NCBI GenBank assembly: GCA_029062865.1
Contig: JAIDPG010000314.1
Coordinates: 1-20,506 of the forward strand
Direction: 5' to 3'
Source: Oscillospiraceae bacterium
Lineage (GTDB): Bacteria; Bacillota; Clostridia; Oscillospirales; Ruminococcaceae
DNA length: 20,506 bases
The notes below the pieces were generated by a model. That model was given only the letters and a program-made list of their open reading frames with translations. It did no database searches and had not been told where the DNA came from. The position numbers were made by a program, and so were the translations under genes. Below are positions 7,062 to 14,648 of this stretch, piece after piece (the stretch's first letter is position 1; each line of letters opens with the position of its first letter).

Positions 7062-8882
7062 ATGAACGAAAGAATAGATTTTCTCCGCGACAAAGCCAAC
7101 CACCTCCCCACCGAGCCCGGGGTTTATCTGATGAAGAATGCCGCGGGGAATATAATTTATGTCGGGAAGGCAAAGGCGCTGAAAAACCGCGTCACTTCTT
7201 ACTTCCGCTCGAATTCTCAACACACGGCGAAGACGATCAAGCTCGTGGAGCATATTTTCGACTTTGAGTTTATCGTCACGCAGAGCGAGCTTGACGCGCT
7301 TGTGCTTGAGGCGAGCCTTATCAAGCTCCACCAGCCGAAGTATAATATATTGCTGAAGGACGATAAGGGATATAATTATATCAAGATCACGCGCGAGGAC
7401 TTCCCGCGGATAACGTATACGCTGAACAATTCCGATAAGAACGCGGATTATATCGGACCGTTCACGAGCGGGTTTACCGTAAAGCAAGCCGTCGAGGAGG
7501 CGAACACGATCTTCTGTTTGCCGACATGCCGCAAGAAATTCCCGCGGGATTTCAATAAGGAGCGCCCCTGCCTCAATCACCACATCAAGCGCTGCATGGG
7601 CGTTTGCGAGGGGAAAATCTCTTCGGAGGAGTATAAGAAGATCGTCGCGGAAGCGATAAAGTACCTTGAGAGCGGGAGCAAAAGCTCCGTTGAGGAGCTC
7701 ACGCGGGAAATGGAGCAGGCGGCGGAAGATCTCGAATTCGAGAAAGCCGCGCGGCTTCGCGACAGGATCGCGGCGATAACAAGGCTTACGGCGCAGCAGA
7801 AGATACTCGATTACAAGCAGGAATACGACATCGTCGGAATGGCGGTGAACGTCGGGCTCGCGAGCTTCGCGGTTATAAAGTATCGCGGCGGGCGGCTTGT
7901 CGACAAGGAGAATTTCTTCGTCGGCGAGGAGTATCACGCAAGCGAAATGCGGCGGGATTTTCTGCTCAGCTACTACGCGGATCGCGAGGACATCCCGAAA
8001 GAGATCTATGTCGACGAGGAGTTTGACGAACAGGAGCTTTTCGAGCAGCTTTTGCGCGAACGTGCGGGTCACGCGGTGAGGCTTGTGATTCCCCAAAGAG
8101 GCGACGGCTTGGCGCAGGCTCTTTTAGCCAAAAAGAACGCGGGGGAGTACCTTGCCTTGCGCGTCGGGAGAACGGCTAAGGAGATAAAGGCGCTGGAGGA
8201 TCTGAAAACGCTTTTGGGGCTTGAGAAAGTACCAAACGTTATCGAGAGTTACGATATCTCAAACTTCGGCGACACGGGCGTTGTCGGCGGAATGATCGTT
8301 TACAAGAATGGCAGACCTTTCAAGGCGGGCTATCGGAAATTCGCGATTAAGACCGTCGATGGGCAAGACGACTACGCGAGTATGCAGGAAGTCCTGCGGC
8401 GGCGAATGACGCGCTTCCTCGAAGGCGACGAGAGCTTTTCGCCGCTGCCGGATCTCATATTACTCGACGGCGGCAAGGGGCATATCAGCGCGGTTTCCGA
8501 GGCCTTTCGGGAGCTTGGGATAGACGTGCCGCTGTTCGGGCTTGTAAAGGACAGCAAGCACCGCACAAGAGCGATCGCCAAAGAGGGCGGCGAGTTGGAA
8601 ATAAAGTCGAACAGACCGCTGTTCGCCTTGCTCACGAACATTCAAGACGAGGTTCACCGCTTCTCGATTACGTTCCAAAGAGTTAAGCACAAGCAGAAAA
8701 CGTATTCGCTTGAGCTAACCGAGGTAAAGGGAATCGGCGAAGCAAAGGCGCGGGCGCTGCTTAAGGAATTCAAGACAAAGGCGAAGCTGAAGGAAGCAAC
8801 TCCCGAGGAGCTCCAAAAAACGGCGAAGATCGGCGAGGGAAAGGCGCGGGAGCTTTATGAGTTCATACAGGAAAGGTTTTGA
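7062..8882 (+). CDS. uvrC: UvrC, excinuclease ABC subunit C
   Basis: UvrC makes the dual incisions in nucleotide excision repair after UvrAB recognises damage. The 606-residue protein has the GIY-YIG nuclease near the N-terminus (GVYLMKNAAGNIIYVGKAKALKNRV) and a cysteine-containing region (CLPTCRKKFP and RPCLNHHIKRCMGVC). A UVR motif at about 205-235 (EQAAEDLEFEKAARLRDRI) would contact UvrB. The RNase H-like second nuclease includes ESYDISNFGDTGVVGGMIV and PDLILLDGGKGHISA. Two C-terminal helix-hairpin-helix motifs (VKGIGEAKARALL and AKIGEGKARELYEF) bind DNA. Length is normal. It has its own promoter, and the next gene starts 2 nt after its stop, making it the first gene of the operon to rsmD and coaD. 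Confidence 0.97.
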   Translation: MNERIDFLRDKANHLPTEPGVYLMKNAAGNIIYVGKAKALKNRVTSYFRSNSQHTAKTIKLVEHIFDFEFIVTQSELDALVLEASLIKLHQPKYNILLKDDKGYNYIKITREDFPRITYTLNNSDKNADYIGPFTSGFTVKQAVEEANTIFCLPTCRKKFPRDFNKERPCLNHHIKRCMGVCEGKISSEEYKKIVAEAIKYLESGSKSSVEELTREMEQAAEDLEFEKAARLRDRIAAITRLTAQQKILDYKQEYDIVGMAVNVGLASFAVIKYRGGRLVDKENFFVGEEYHASEMRRDFLLSYYADREDIPKEIYVDEEFDEQELFEQLLRERAGHAVRLVIPQRGDGLAQALLAKKNAGEYLALRVGRTAKEIKALEDLKTLLGLEKVPNVIESYDISNFGDTGVVGGMIVYKNGRPFKAGYRKFAIKTVDGQDDYASMQEVLRRRMTRFLEGDESFSPLPDLILLDGGKGHISAVSEAFRELGIDVPLFGLVKDSKHRTRAIAKEGGELEIKSNRPLFALLTNIQDEVHRFSITFQRVKHKQKTYSLELTEVKGIGEAKARALLKEFKTKAKLKEATPEELQKTAKIGEGKARELYEFIQERF

Positions 8883-8884
8883 AA

Positions 8885-9277
8885 ATGCACCATAAACAGC
8901 CAATGCCTTACGGAATGTACCGTGTTGACAAGGATTATATCGATTATATGAAGGAACGGCAGCCGAAGATCATAGCGTCGGAGATTACAGATCTTTATGT
9001 TGGACCCGTGCTGACGGTCGACGAGGAGTGGGGCTTTTATGCGCCCGTAACCCCAAAGCCCGATGAAAGCGATAAGATGTTCATAGCCGAGGGCGCGGTC
9101 ATTGCAAATTTTGTTCACGTTCGAGAAATGATACCGTGCTGCGAAAGGATATTGACACGCGATACCGAAAGCACGCCCGAAAGCGAGTTTTGTATGAAAG
9201 AAGAAAACCGCAGGATGATCGAGCTTATGGCGGCGGTTCTGTTTGAAGCGGATAAAGAGCGGGGAGAGAAAGAATGA
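8885..9277 (+). CDS. ToxN/AbiQ-like protein (orphan type III toxin fold), short
   Basis: The 130-residue product resembles the type III toxin-antitoxin endoribonucleases ToxN/AbiQ in motif order. It has MYRVDKDYIDYMKERQPKI (compare the family FYxxxxxYIxYLK start), YVGPVLTVDEEWGFYAPVTPKP (compare the IGxVLxIxxxxYxAPLTSPK core), NFVHVREMIPC (compare INxxxMIP) and a C-terminal helix rich in Glu/Arg. The alignment is by eye from remembered family sequences. The catalytic TSPK loop appears as TPK, and the protein is about 40 residues shorter than typical ToxN. No upstream RNA repeat antitoxin or terminator is present: uvrC ends 2 nt before. The start is the ATG at 8885 after AGGAAAGG; a TTG at 8879 inside uvrC is less likely. 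It overlaps rsmD by 4 nt. Function is unknown; a domesticated or inactive toxin fold is an inference. Confidence 0.55.
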   Translation: MHHKQPMPYGMYRVDKDYIDYMKERQPKIIASEITDLYVGPVLTVDEEWGFYAPVTPKPDESDKMFIAEGAVIANFVHVREMIPCCERILTRDTESTPESEFCMKEENRRMIELMAAVLFEADKERGEKE

Positions 9278-9840
9278 GAGTTATTACGGGAACGGCGCGC
9301 GGGCGCAAATTGATGACGGTCGAGGGGGCGGATCTTGTTCGCCCGACGACAGACCGCGTCAAGGAAGCGATTTTCAGCGCGATACAGTTTGAGATAGAGG
9401 GCAGGACGGTGCTGGACTTGTTCGCGGGGAGTGGGCAGCTCGGCATTGAGGCGCTTTCGCGTGGGGCGGCGGAGTGTTATTTCGCGGACAGCGCGGCGCA
9501 GTCGATAGCTGTAGTCAAGAAAAACGCGGAGCACACGGGCTTTTCGGAGCAGTCGCATATCGTTAATATGCCGTTCTCGGCGTTTCTGAAGTCGGCAAAG
9601 GTGAAGTTCGACATCGCGCTGCTCGACCCGCCGTATGAGCGCAGGCTGATACAAAAAGCGCTGCCTCTTCTTTTCCCGAAAATGAACGACAGCGGCGTGA
9701 TACTCTGCGAGCACGAAAAGGACTGTGTTCTGCCGCACAGCTTGGACGGGTGGGAGATCGATAAGGTCTTGCGGCACGGAACGACGAGTGTTTCCGTTTA
9801 CAGGAAGCCTGACCAAGATGACAATATACAGGGGGAATAA
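9274..9840 (+). CDS. rsmD: 16S rRNA (guanine-N2)-methyltransferase RsmD
   Basis: RsmD methylates G966 (E. coli numbering) of 16S rRNA using SAM. The 188-residue protein begins MRVITGTARGRKL and has RPTTDRVKEAIFSAI. The SAM-binding motif LDLFAGSGQLGIEAL is at about residues 47-61, and the catalytic DPPY is at 118-121. These are the standard family signatures. The start overlaps the ToxN-like gene by ATGA and coaD follows after 6 nt. The rsmD-coaD pairing is conserved across many bacteria, which supports both calls. Confidence 0.95.
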   Translation: MRVITGTARGRKLMTVEGADLVRPTTDRVKEAIFSAIQFEIEGRTVLDLFAGSGQLGIEALSRGAAECYFADSAAQSIAVVKKNAEHTGFSEQSHIVNMPFSAFLKSAKVKFDIALLDPPYERRLIQKALPLLFPKMNDSGVILCEHEKDCVLPHSLDGWEIDKVLRHGTTSVSVYRKPDQDDNIQGE

Positions 9841-9846
9841 CGCAAT

Positions 9847-10377
9847 ATGAAAACCGCAATTTATCCCGGCAGCTTCGACCCGGTAACAAACGGGCATTTG
9901 GATATTATACAGCGCGCCTCGACGATGTTTGACAAGCTTATCGTTGTCGTGCTGATAAACCCGCTGAAAACCTACAGCTTCTCTATTCCCGAGCGCGTTG
10001 ACTTGCTTTCGCGCGTCACGGCGGGGCTTGGGAACGTCGAGATCGACAGCTACGACGGCTTGCTCGCCGATTACTTCAAGCAGCATGACGTGGACGTTAT
10101 CGTAAAGGGGCTTCGCGCGACGTCGGACTTTGAGTACGAGTTCCAGATGGCGCACACGAACAAGGATCTGAACCCCCGCGCCGAAACGGTGTTTATCCCC
10201 GCGACGGCGAATACTACGTTTATTTCGTCAAGTATGGTGAAGCAGGTCGCGATGTTCGGCGGGAATCTGTCGAAATATGTGCCCTCAATAATCCACGAGG
10301 ACATAAGCCGAAAGCTGAAACGAGAGTTCGAGCGCAAGCGAGAGGAAGCCGCTAAAAAACGCGGGCTTGACGATTAA
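9847..10377 (+). CDS. coaD: Phosphopantetheine adenylyltransferase
   Basis: CoaD transfers AMP from ATP to 4'-phosphopantetheine, the penultimate step of coenzyme A synthesis. The 176-residue protein has the nucleotidyltransferase motif GSFDPVTNGH (residues 8-17), KGLRATSDFEYEFQMAHTNKDL, and the C-terminal signature TTFISSSMVKQVAMFGGNL. It is slightly longer than the usual about 160 residues because of a charged C-terminal helix (KREFERKREEAAKKRG). AGGGGG at the end of rsmD serves as the ribosome binding site. It lies directly downstream of rsmD, the usual arrangement. Confidence 0.97.
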   Translation: MKTAIYPGSFDPVTNGHLDIIQRASTMFDKLIVVVLINPLKTYSFSIPERVDLLSRVTAGLGNVEIDSYDGLLADYFKQHDVDVIVKGLRATSDFEYEFQMAHTNKDLNPRAETVFIPATANTTFISSSMVKQVAMFGGNLSKYVPSIIHEDISRKLKREFERKREEAAKKRGLDD

Positions 10378-10438
10378 CGAAAAAATCAACACAACGACGA
10401 ATAGCCGAATAGTAATGAGCAGAAAAGGAGATATTAAA

Positions 10439-10951
10439 ATGGAAAACAATTACTCTATTGAAGATTTGATTGACGCGCTGGAGGATCTTATCCACAACGC
10501 CGTGCGCGTTCCGTTCGGTAAGAAGAGCATGATCGACGTGGATAAAGTGGCTGAGATCGTCGCGGATATCCGCATAGCCCTGCCGACCGAGATAAAGCAG
10601 GCGCAGAACGTCGTTCAGGACAAGAACAACATCATCTCCGAGGCGAAGCACGAGGCGGAGGTCATCGTGCGCAAGGCGGAGCAGCGCCGCGAGGAGCTTA
10701 TCGAAAGCAGCGACATTATGAAAGAGGCTCGTCGCCGTTCGACGGAGATAATCAGCCAGGCGCAGAACCGCTCGACGGATCTCCGCGTTTCTACAAACGA
10801 GTTCGCGGACAAAATGCTTTCAAGAATAGAAAACCTTCTCGCGAGCGATATTAACAATATCAAAGTCCTCCGTGCGAACATCAACGGCTCGATGAACAGC
10901 ATTCAGCCCTCCCAGCCGAATATCGCGCCGTTGGAAAAGCCGGGCGAATAA
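10439..10951 (+). CDS. Coiled-coil protein of the clostridial rsmD-coaD operon
   Basis: This 170-residue protein starts at the ATG 10439-10441, eight nt after a strong AAAAGGAG; the longer open frame back to 10367 overlaps coaD and has no such site. The N-terminus (IEDLIDALEDLIHNAV and KKSMIDVDKVAEIVADIR) is helical. The middle, about residues 55-135, is a charged Ala/Glu/Arg-rich coiled coil, and the end is Pro/Gln-rich. It resembles the short proteins that follow coaD in many Clostridia and are often labelled ATPase or V-type ATPase subunit H-like without functional evidence. A structural or DivIVA-like scaffold role is possible. There are no catalytic motifs and no membrane segment. Confidence 0.75.
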   Translation: MENNYSIEDLIDALEDLIHNAVRVPFGKKSMIDVDKVAEIVADIRIALPTEIKQAQNVVQDKNNIISEAKHEAEVIVRKAEQRREELIESSDIMKEARRRSTEIISQAQNRSTDLRVSTNEFADKMLSRIENLLASDINNIKVLRANINGSMNSIQPSQPNIAPLEKPGE

Positions 10952-10962
10952 CTCTAATCAAA

Positions 10963-11086
10963 CCGTTTTCCCCGCCATAGGCGCAGTTGAACAAACGGCT
11001 TCGCCGTTTGTTCAACGCAATGGCGTTCGCGTTACGCGCGAACGCTCATTGCTTGCTCCGCGACTTCGTCGCTCTGGGGAAAACGG
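10963..11086. repeat. Cloverleaf-like palindromic element 1
   Basis: A 124-nt structure is closed by a perfect 11-bp stem (CCGTTTTCCCC 10963-10973 with GGGGAAAACGG 11076-11086). Inside are three hairpins. The first is a perfect 14-bp stem, 10986-10999 with 11003-11016, loop TTC. The second is a 15-bp stem with one bulge, 11017-11031 with 11037-11052. The third is a 5-bp stem, 11060-11064 with 11068-11072, loop TTC. It lies between the coaD operon and the ABC exporter start. It could act as a terminator, a leader RNA or a miniature mobile palindrome; the sequence does not decide. Confidence 0.8.
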
Positions 11087-11107
11087 CATAATCAAGGTTG
11101 TGATGAA

Positions 11108-12859
11108 TTGTTTAAACTTGCGAGATATTTGAAAGAGTTCAAGCTGAATGTAACGATAGGTCCGCTCTGCAAGCTGACCGAAGCGATTTTCGAGCTTATC
11201 GTGCCTCTTGTTATGGCGAAGATAATCGACGTGGGCATTAAAAACGGCGACAACGATTATATCTTAAAGCACGGGCTGATTTTGCTTCTTTTGGCGGCGC
11301 TCGGGCTTTCGTGCGCTTTGGTGTGCCAGTATATGGCAAGCGTCGCGTCGCAGGGCGTGGGAACGGCTTTGAGACGCGATCTTTACGCGCACATCAACAC
11401 GCTGTCCTACGCCGAGCTTGACAAGATCGGCACGCCCGCGCTTGTCACGCGGATCTCCAACGACGTAAACCAGATACAGACCGCCGTCGCGATGCTTATC
11501 CGACTTGTCGTCAGAGCGCCGTTTCTTGTGATCGGCGCGGCGGTTATGAGCTTCACGCTTTCGCCGCGGCTTTCGCTGATATTTCTCGGCGCGATGATAA
11601 TCATAGTGTTTGTGATGTTCCCGATTATGAAGGCGACCGTTAAGCTCTTCAAAAAGCAGCAACGTTCGCTTGACGGCATTTCGCGGATAACGCGCGAGAA
11701 TTTGGACGGCGTGCGCGTCGTTCGGGCGTTTTCGCGGCAGGAGCACGAGAAGCAGCGCTTTGACGAGACCGCGGAGGAATACCGCGAGTTCGCCGTAAAG
11801 GCGGGCAGGATAAACGCGCTTTTAAACCCGCTTATCCTCATCGCCGTGAACGCGGCGTATGTCCTCATCGTGTATTTCGGCGCGAAGTTCACGGACTTGA
11901 AAATCGACGGAATGACTCAGGGAAACGTCATCGCGCTTGTAAATTATATGACGCAGATCTCGCTTGCGCTTGTTGTTGTCGCTAATCTCGTGACTATTTT
12001 CACAAAAGCGGCGGCTTCCGCGGCGCGAATTAACGAGATCTTTGACACGAAAAGTTCAATTGCGGAAGTGGAGAGTTCTCCAAAGCAGGACAAAAACGCG
12101 CCCGCGGTGGAGTTCAGAAACGTGAGCTTCTCCTATTCCGGCGGGGAAAACTCGCTTGAGAGCTTGTCGTTTACGCTGGACCGCGGCGAGACGCTTGGGG
12201 TCATCGGCGGCACGGGCTCGGGAAAAACCACGCTTGTGAACTTGCTTTGCCGCTTTTACGACTGCGGCGGCGGGGAAGTCCTGATAAACGGCGCGAACGT
12301 CCGCGATTATCCGACCGCGGAGCTTCGGCGGCTTGTCGGGATAGTTCCGCAGCGCGCTGAGCTCCTTTCCGGGGCGCTCCGCGAGAATATGACAATGGGG
12401 CGAAGCGACATCTCGGACGAGCAGATACAAAAAGCCCTCGAAGCCGCGCAGGCAAAGGAGTTTACGGACAATCTTGACGGCGGGCTTGACGCGCCCGTTT
12501 TGCAGGGCGGCAAGAACTTTTCGGGCGGGCAGAAGCAGCGGCTGACTATCGCGAGGGCGCTCGCGCAAAGCCCCGAGATAGTTATCCTTGACGACAGCTC
12601 CAGCGCTCTTGATTACGCGACGGACGCAAAGCTCCGCGCGGCGCTTAAGGAACTTGACGGCGTGACGGCGGTCATCGTCTCGCAAAGGGCGAACTCGATA
12701 ATGCACGCGGACAAGATAATCGTTCTGGACGACGGTGCGGCGGTCGGCATCGGAACTCACGCGGAGCTCCTCAAAACGTGCGCGGTCTACCACGAAATCT
12801 GTGCGACGCAATACTCCGAGGAGGAGCTTCAGCAGCAGGAACGGGAGGGCGGCTTATAA
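11108..12859 (+). CDS. ABC exporter subunit with degenerate ATP site (BmrC-like)
   Basis: This is one half of a heterodimeric type IV (ABCB-like) exporter, probably for drugs, lipids or peptides. The 583-residue protein has six N-terminal membrane helices (to about residue 310) and a C-terminal nucleotide-binding domain. That domain contains Walker A GGTGSGKTT (about 366-374), the Q-loop IVPQRAEL, signature FSGGQKQR (about 471) and Walker B VILDDSSSALD. Asp496 replaces the catalytic glutamate, and the H-loop histidine is replaced (IVSQRANS). These changes mark the non-hydrolytic partner. Translation appears to start at TTG 11108, ten nt after AAGG; the nearby ATG at 11103 is out of frame. It overlaps the next gene by one nt (TAATG). 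Confidence 0.9.
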   Translation: MFKLARYLKEFKLNVTIGPLCKLTEAIFELIVPLVMAKIIDVGIKNGDNDYILKHGLILLLLAALGLSCALVCQYMASVASQGVGTALRRDLYAHINTLSYAELDKIGTPALVTRISNDVNQIQTAVAMLIRLVVRAPFLVIGAAVMSFTLSPRLSLIFLGAMIIIVFVMFPIMKATVKLFKKQQRSLDGISRITRENLDGVRVVRAFSRQEHEKQRFDETAEEYREFAVKAGRINALLNPLILIAVNAAYVLIVYFGAKFTDLKIDGMTQGNVIALVNYMTQISLALVVVANLVTIFTKAAASAARINEIFDTKSSIAEVESSPKQDKNAPAVEFRNVSFSYSGGENSLESLSFTLDRGETLGVIGGTGSGKTTLVNLLCRFYDCGGGEVLINGANVRDYPTAELRRLVGIVPQRAELLSGALRENMTMGRSDISDEQIQKALEAAQAKEFTDNLDGGLDAPVLQGGKNFSGGQKQRLTIARALAQSPEIVILDDSSSALDYATDAKLRAALKELDGVTAVIVSQRANSIMHADKIIVLDDGAAVGIGTHAELLKTCAVYHEICATQYSEEELQQQEREGGL

Positions 12860-14598
12860 TGGAAAACAAAGGCAAGAAGGGCGCTCTTCTGCGGGTTTTG
12901 AGATATATCAAGGGGCAGATACCCGCGGTTATCGGCGCTATTATCTGCGCGGCGGGGAGCGTTCTGCTGTCGCTTTACACCACGGTTCTGGTGGGCAGAG
13001 CGATCGACTGCATAGGCGAAACGACGGATTTCGAGAAAATGCTGCCTATTCTGATAACGATAGCGGCGATCATTCCCGTCGCGGCGGTGCTGCAATGGCT
13101 GATGTATCTGCTGACGAATTTGATTACGCACAAGACCGTCAAGGCGCTTCGCTCCGACATTTTCCGGCATTTGCAAGATCTGCCGCTGAGCTTTATCGAC
13201 GCGAACTCCCACGGCGACATAATCAGCCGCGTCGTAAACGACGTGGACGCGGTCTCGGACGGGCTTCTGCAGGGCTTTCAGCAGCTGTTCACGGGCGTTG
13301 TGACGATAATCGGCACTTTAGTGTTTATGGTGTCGCTGAACTGGAAGATCACGCTCGTGGTCGTCTGCATAACGCCGCTGTCCTTCGCGGTCGCAGCAGT
13401 GATCTCGCGGCTCTGCTTCAACAAATTCAAGGAGCAGTCCGCGATTAAGGGCGAGCTTACGGGATATATCGACGAGCACATCGGCGGGCAGCGGCTCGTG
13501 AAGGCGTTCGGGTTTGAAAGCGCCGCCGAGGAGCGCTTCGGCGAGATTAACGAGCGCCTGAACGTCTGCGGAAAGCTCGCGCAGTTTTACTCGGCGCTTA
13601 CCAATCCCTGCACGCGGTTCGTGAACTCGCTTGTGTACGCGGGCGTGGGAATTTTCGGCGCGCTGAACGCCGTCAAGGCGGTGAGCGGCGGGTTTACCGT
13701 CGGGGATCTGTCGTGCTTTTTGCAGTACGCTAATCAGTATACAAAGCCGTTTAACGAGATCTCCGGCGTTGTGACGGAGCTTCAGAACGCGCTTGCTTCG
13801 GCGGCGAGAATATTCGCGCTGCTCGACGAGCCCGCCGAGAGCCCCGACAGCGACAAAAAGACGCTCGAAAGCTGCGACGGAAACGTACAGCTCGACAACG
13901 TGGACTTCTGCTACACGCCGTCAAAGCCGCTTATTGAGGATCTTCGGTTGAACGTAAAAAGCGGTCAGCACATCGCTATCGTAGGACCGACGGGCTGCGG
14001 CAAAACGACGCTCATCAATCTCCTGATGCGGTTTTACGACGTTGTGGACGGCGAAATTCGCGTAAGCGGCGAGCCTATCAAAGAGCTCACGCGCAGCAGC
14101 CTTCGGCGGAGCTTCGGCATTGTGCTTCAAGAGACGTGGGTGTTCAAGGGCACGGTGCGCGAGAACATCAGCTACGGCAAGCCCGACGCTTCGCTTGACG
14201 AGATAATAGCCGCGGCAAAGGCGGCGCACGCGCACGGCTTTATAAAGCGTCTCCCGCAGGGCTACGACACCGTTATTACCAACGACGCGGAACTCTCGCA
14301 GGGGCAGAGGCAGCTGCTGTCGATCGCGAGAGTAATGCTCGCGCTGCCGCCGATGCTTATCCTTGACGAGGCGACAAGCTCTATCGACACCAGAACTGAA
14401 ATGAAGATACAAAACGCCTTCGACAAGATGATGCAAGGGCGCACGAGTTTCGTTGTGGCACACCGCCTGTCAACGATCCGCGAGGCGGACTGCATTCTCG
14501 TGATGAAGTCGGGGCATATCGTCGAGCAGGGAACGCACTTTGAGCTGCTTGAAAAGGGCGGATTTTACGCCGAGCTTATCAGATCGAGAAATAATTAA
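12859..14598 (+). CDS. ABC exporter subunit with canonical catalytic site (BmrD-like)
   Basis: This is the second half of the heterodimeric exporter. The 579-residue protein has six membrane helices followed by a nucleotide-binding domain with Walker A GPTGCGKTT (about 376-384), Q-loop IVLQETWVF, Walker B LILDEATSSID with the catalytic Glu (about 504), and H-loop VAHRLSTI. Its signature motif is LSQGQ instead of LSGGQ. Paired with the first subunit, the canonical Walker B of this protein would face the good FSGGQ of its partner, and the degenerate LSQGQ would face the partner's Asp. That gives one active and one degenerate site, as in BmrCD or TmrAB. The start ATG overlaps the upstream stop. 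The substrate is unknown. Confidence 0.92.
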   Translation: MENKGKKGALLRVLRYIKGQIPAVIGAIICAAGSVLLSLYTTVLVGRAIDCIGETTDFEKMLPILITIAAIIPVAAVLQWLMYLLTNLITHKTVKALRSDIFRHLQDLPLSFIDANSHGDIISRVVNDVDAVSDGLLQGFQQLFTGVVTIIGTLVFMVSLNWKITLVVVCITPLSFAVAAVISRLCFNKFKEQSAIKGELTGYIDEHIGGQRLVKAFGFESAAEERFGEINERLNVCGKLAQFYSALTNPCTRFVNSLVYAGVGIFGALNAVKAVSGGFTVGDLSCFLQYANQYTKPFNEISGVVTELQNALASAARIFALLDEPAESPDSDKKTLESCDGNVQLDNVDFCYTPSKPLIEDLRLNVKSGQHIAIVGPTGCGKTTLINLLMRFYDVVDGEIRVSGEPIKELTRSSLRRSFGIVLQETWVFKGTVRENISYGKPDASLDEIIAAAKAAHAHGFIKRLPQGYDTVITNDAELSQGQRQLLSIARVMLALPPMLILDEATSSIDTRTEMKIQNAFDKMMQGRTSFVVAHRLSTIREADCILVMKSGHIVEQGTHFELLEKGGFYAELIRSRNN

Positions 14599-14599
14599 A

Positions 14600-14645
14600 A
14601 AATGCGCGGCCGAGCGAAATCGTTCGACCGCGCATTTATTTTTGA
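14600..14645. terminator. Bidirectional terminator between ABC operon and zinc-ribbon gene
   Basis: A 10-bp perfect stem AAATGCGCGG / CCGCGCATTT (14600-14609 with 14628-14637) continues past one mismatch into CGAGCG/CGTTCG. It is flanked by A-rich sequence before and T-rich sequence after, and so can end both convergent units. Confidence 0.88.
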
Positions 14646-14648
14646 TGC

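Noticed and set aside
7047..8096. 349-codon open frame on the - strand opposite uvrC
   Set aside because: UvrC on the + strand has all family domains; the opposite frame is an antisense shadow created by codon bias.
8700..8885. A type III antitoxin RNA repeat array upstream of the ToxN-like gene
   Set aside because: The region is entirely uvrC coding sequence encoding the helix-hairpin-helix motifs, and I see no tandem repeats or terminator in it.
9115..10155. 346-codon open frame on the - strand across rsmD and coaD
   Set aside because: It spans two well-supported genes and has no recognisable domain.
10963..11086. A tRNA or tmRNA, suggested by the cloverleaf shape
   Set aside because: The arms are too long, and there is no anticodon loop, T-loop consensus or CCA-proximal acceptor arrangement.
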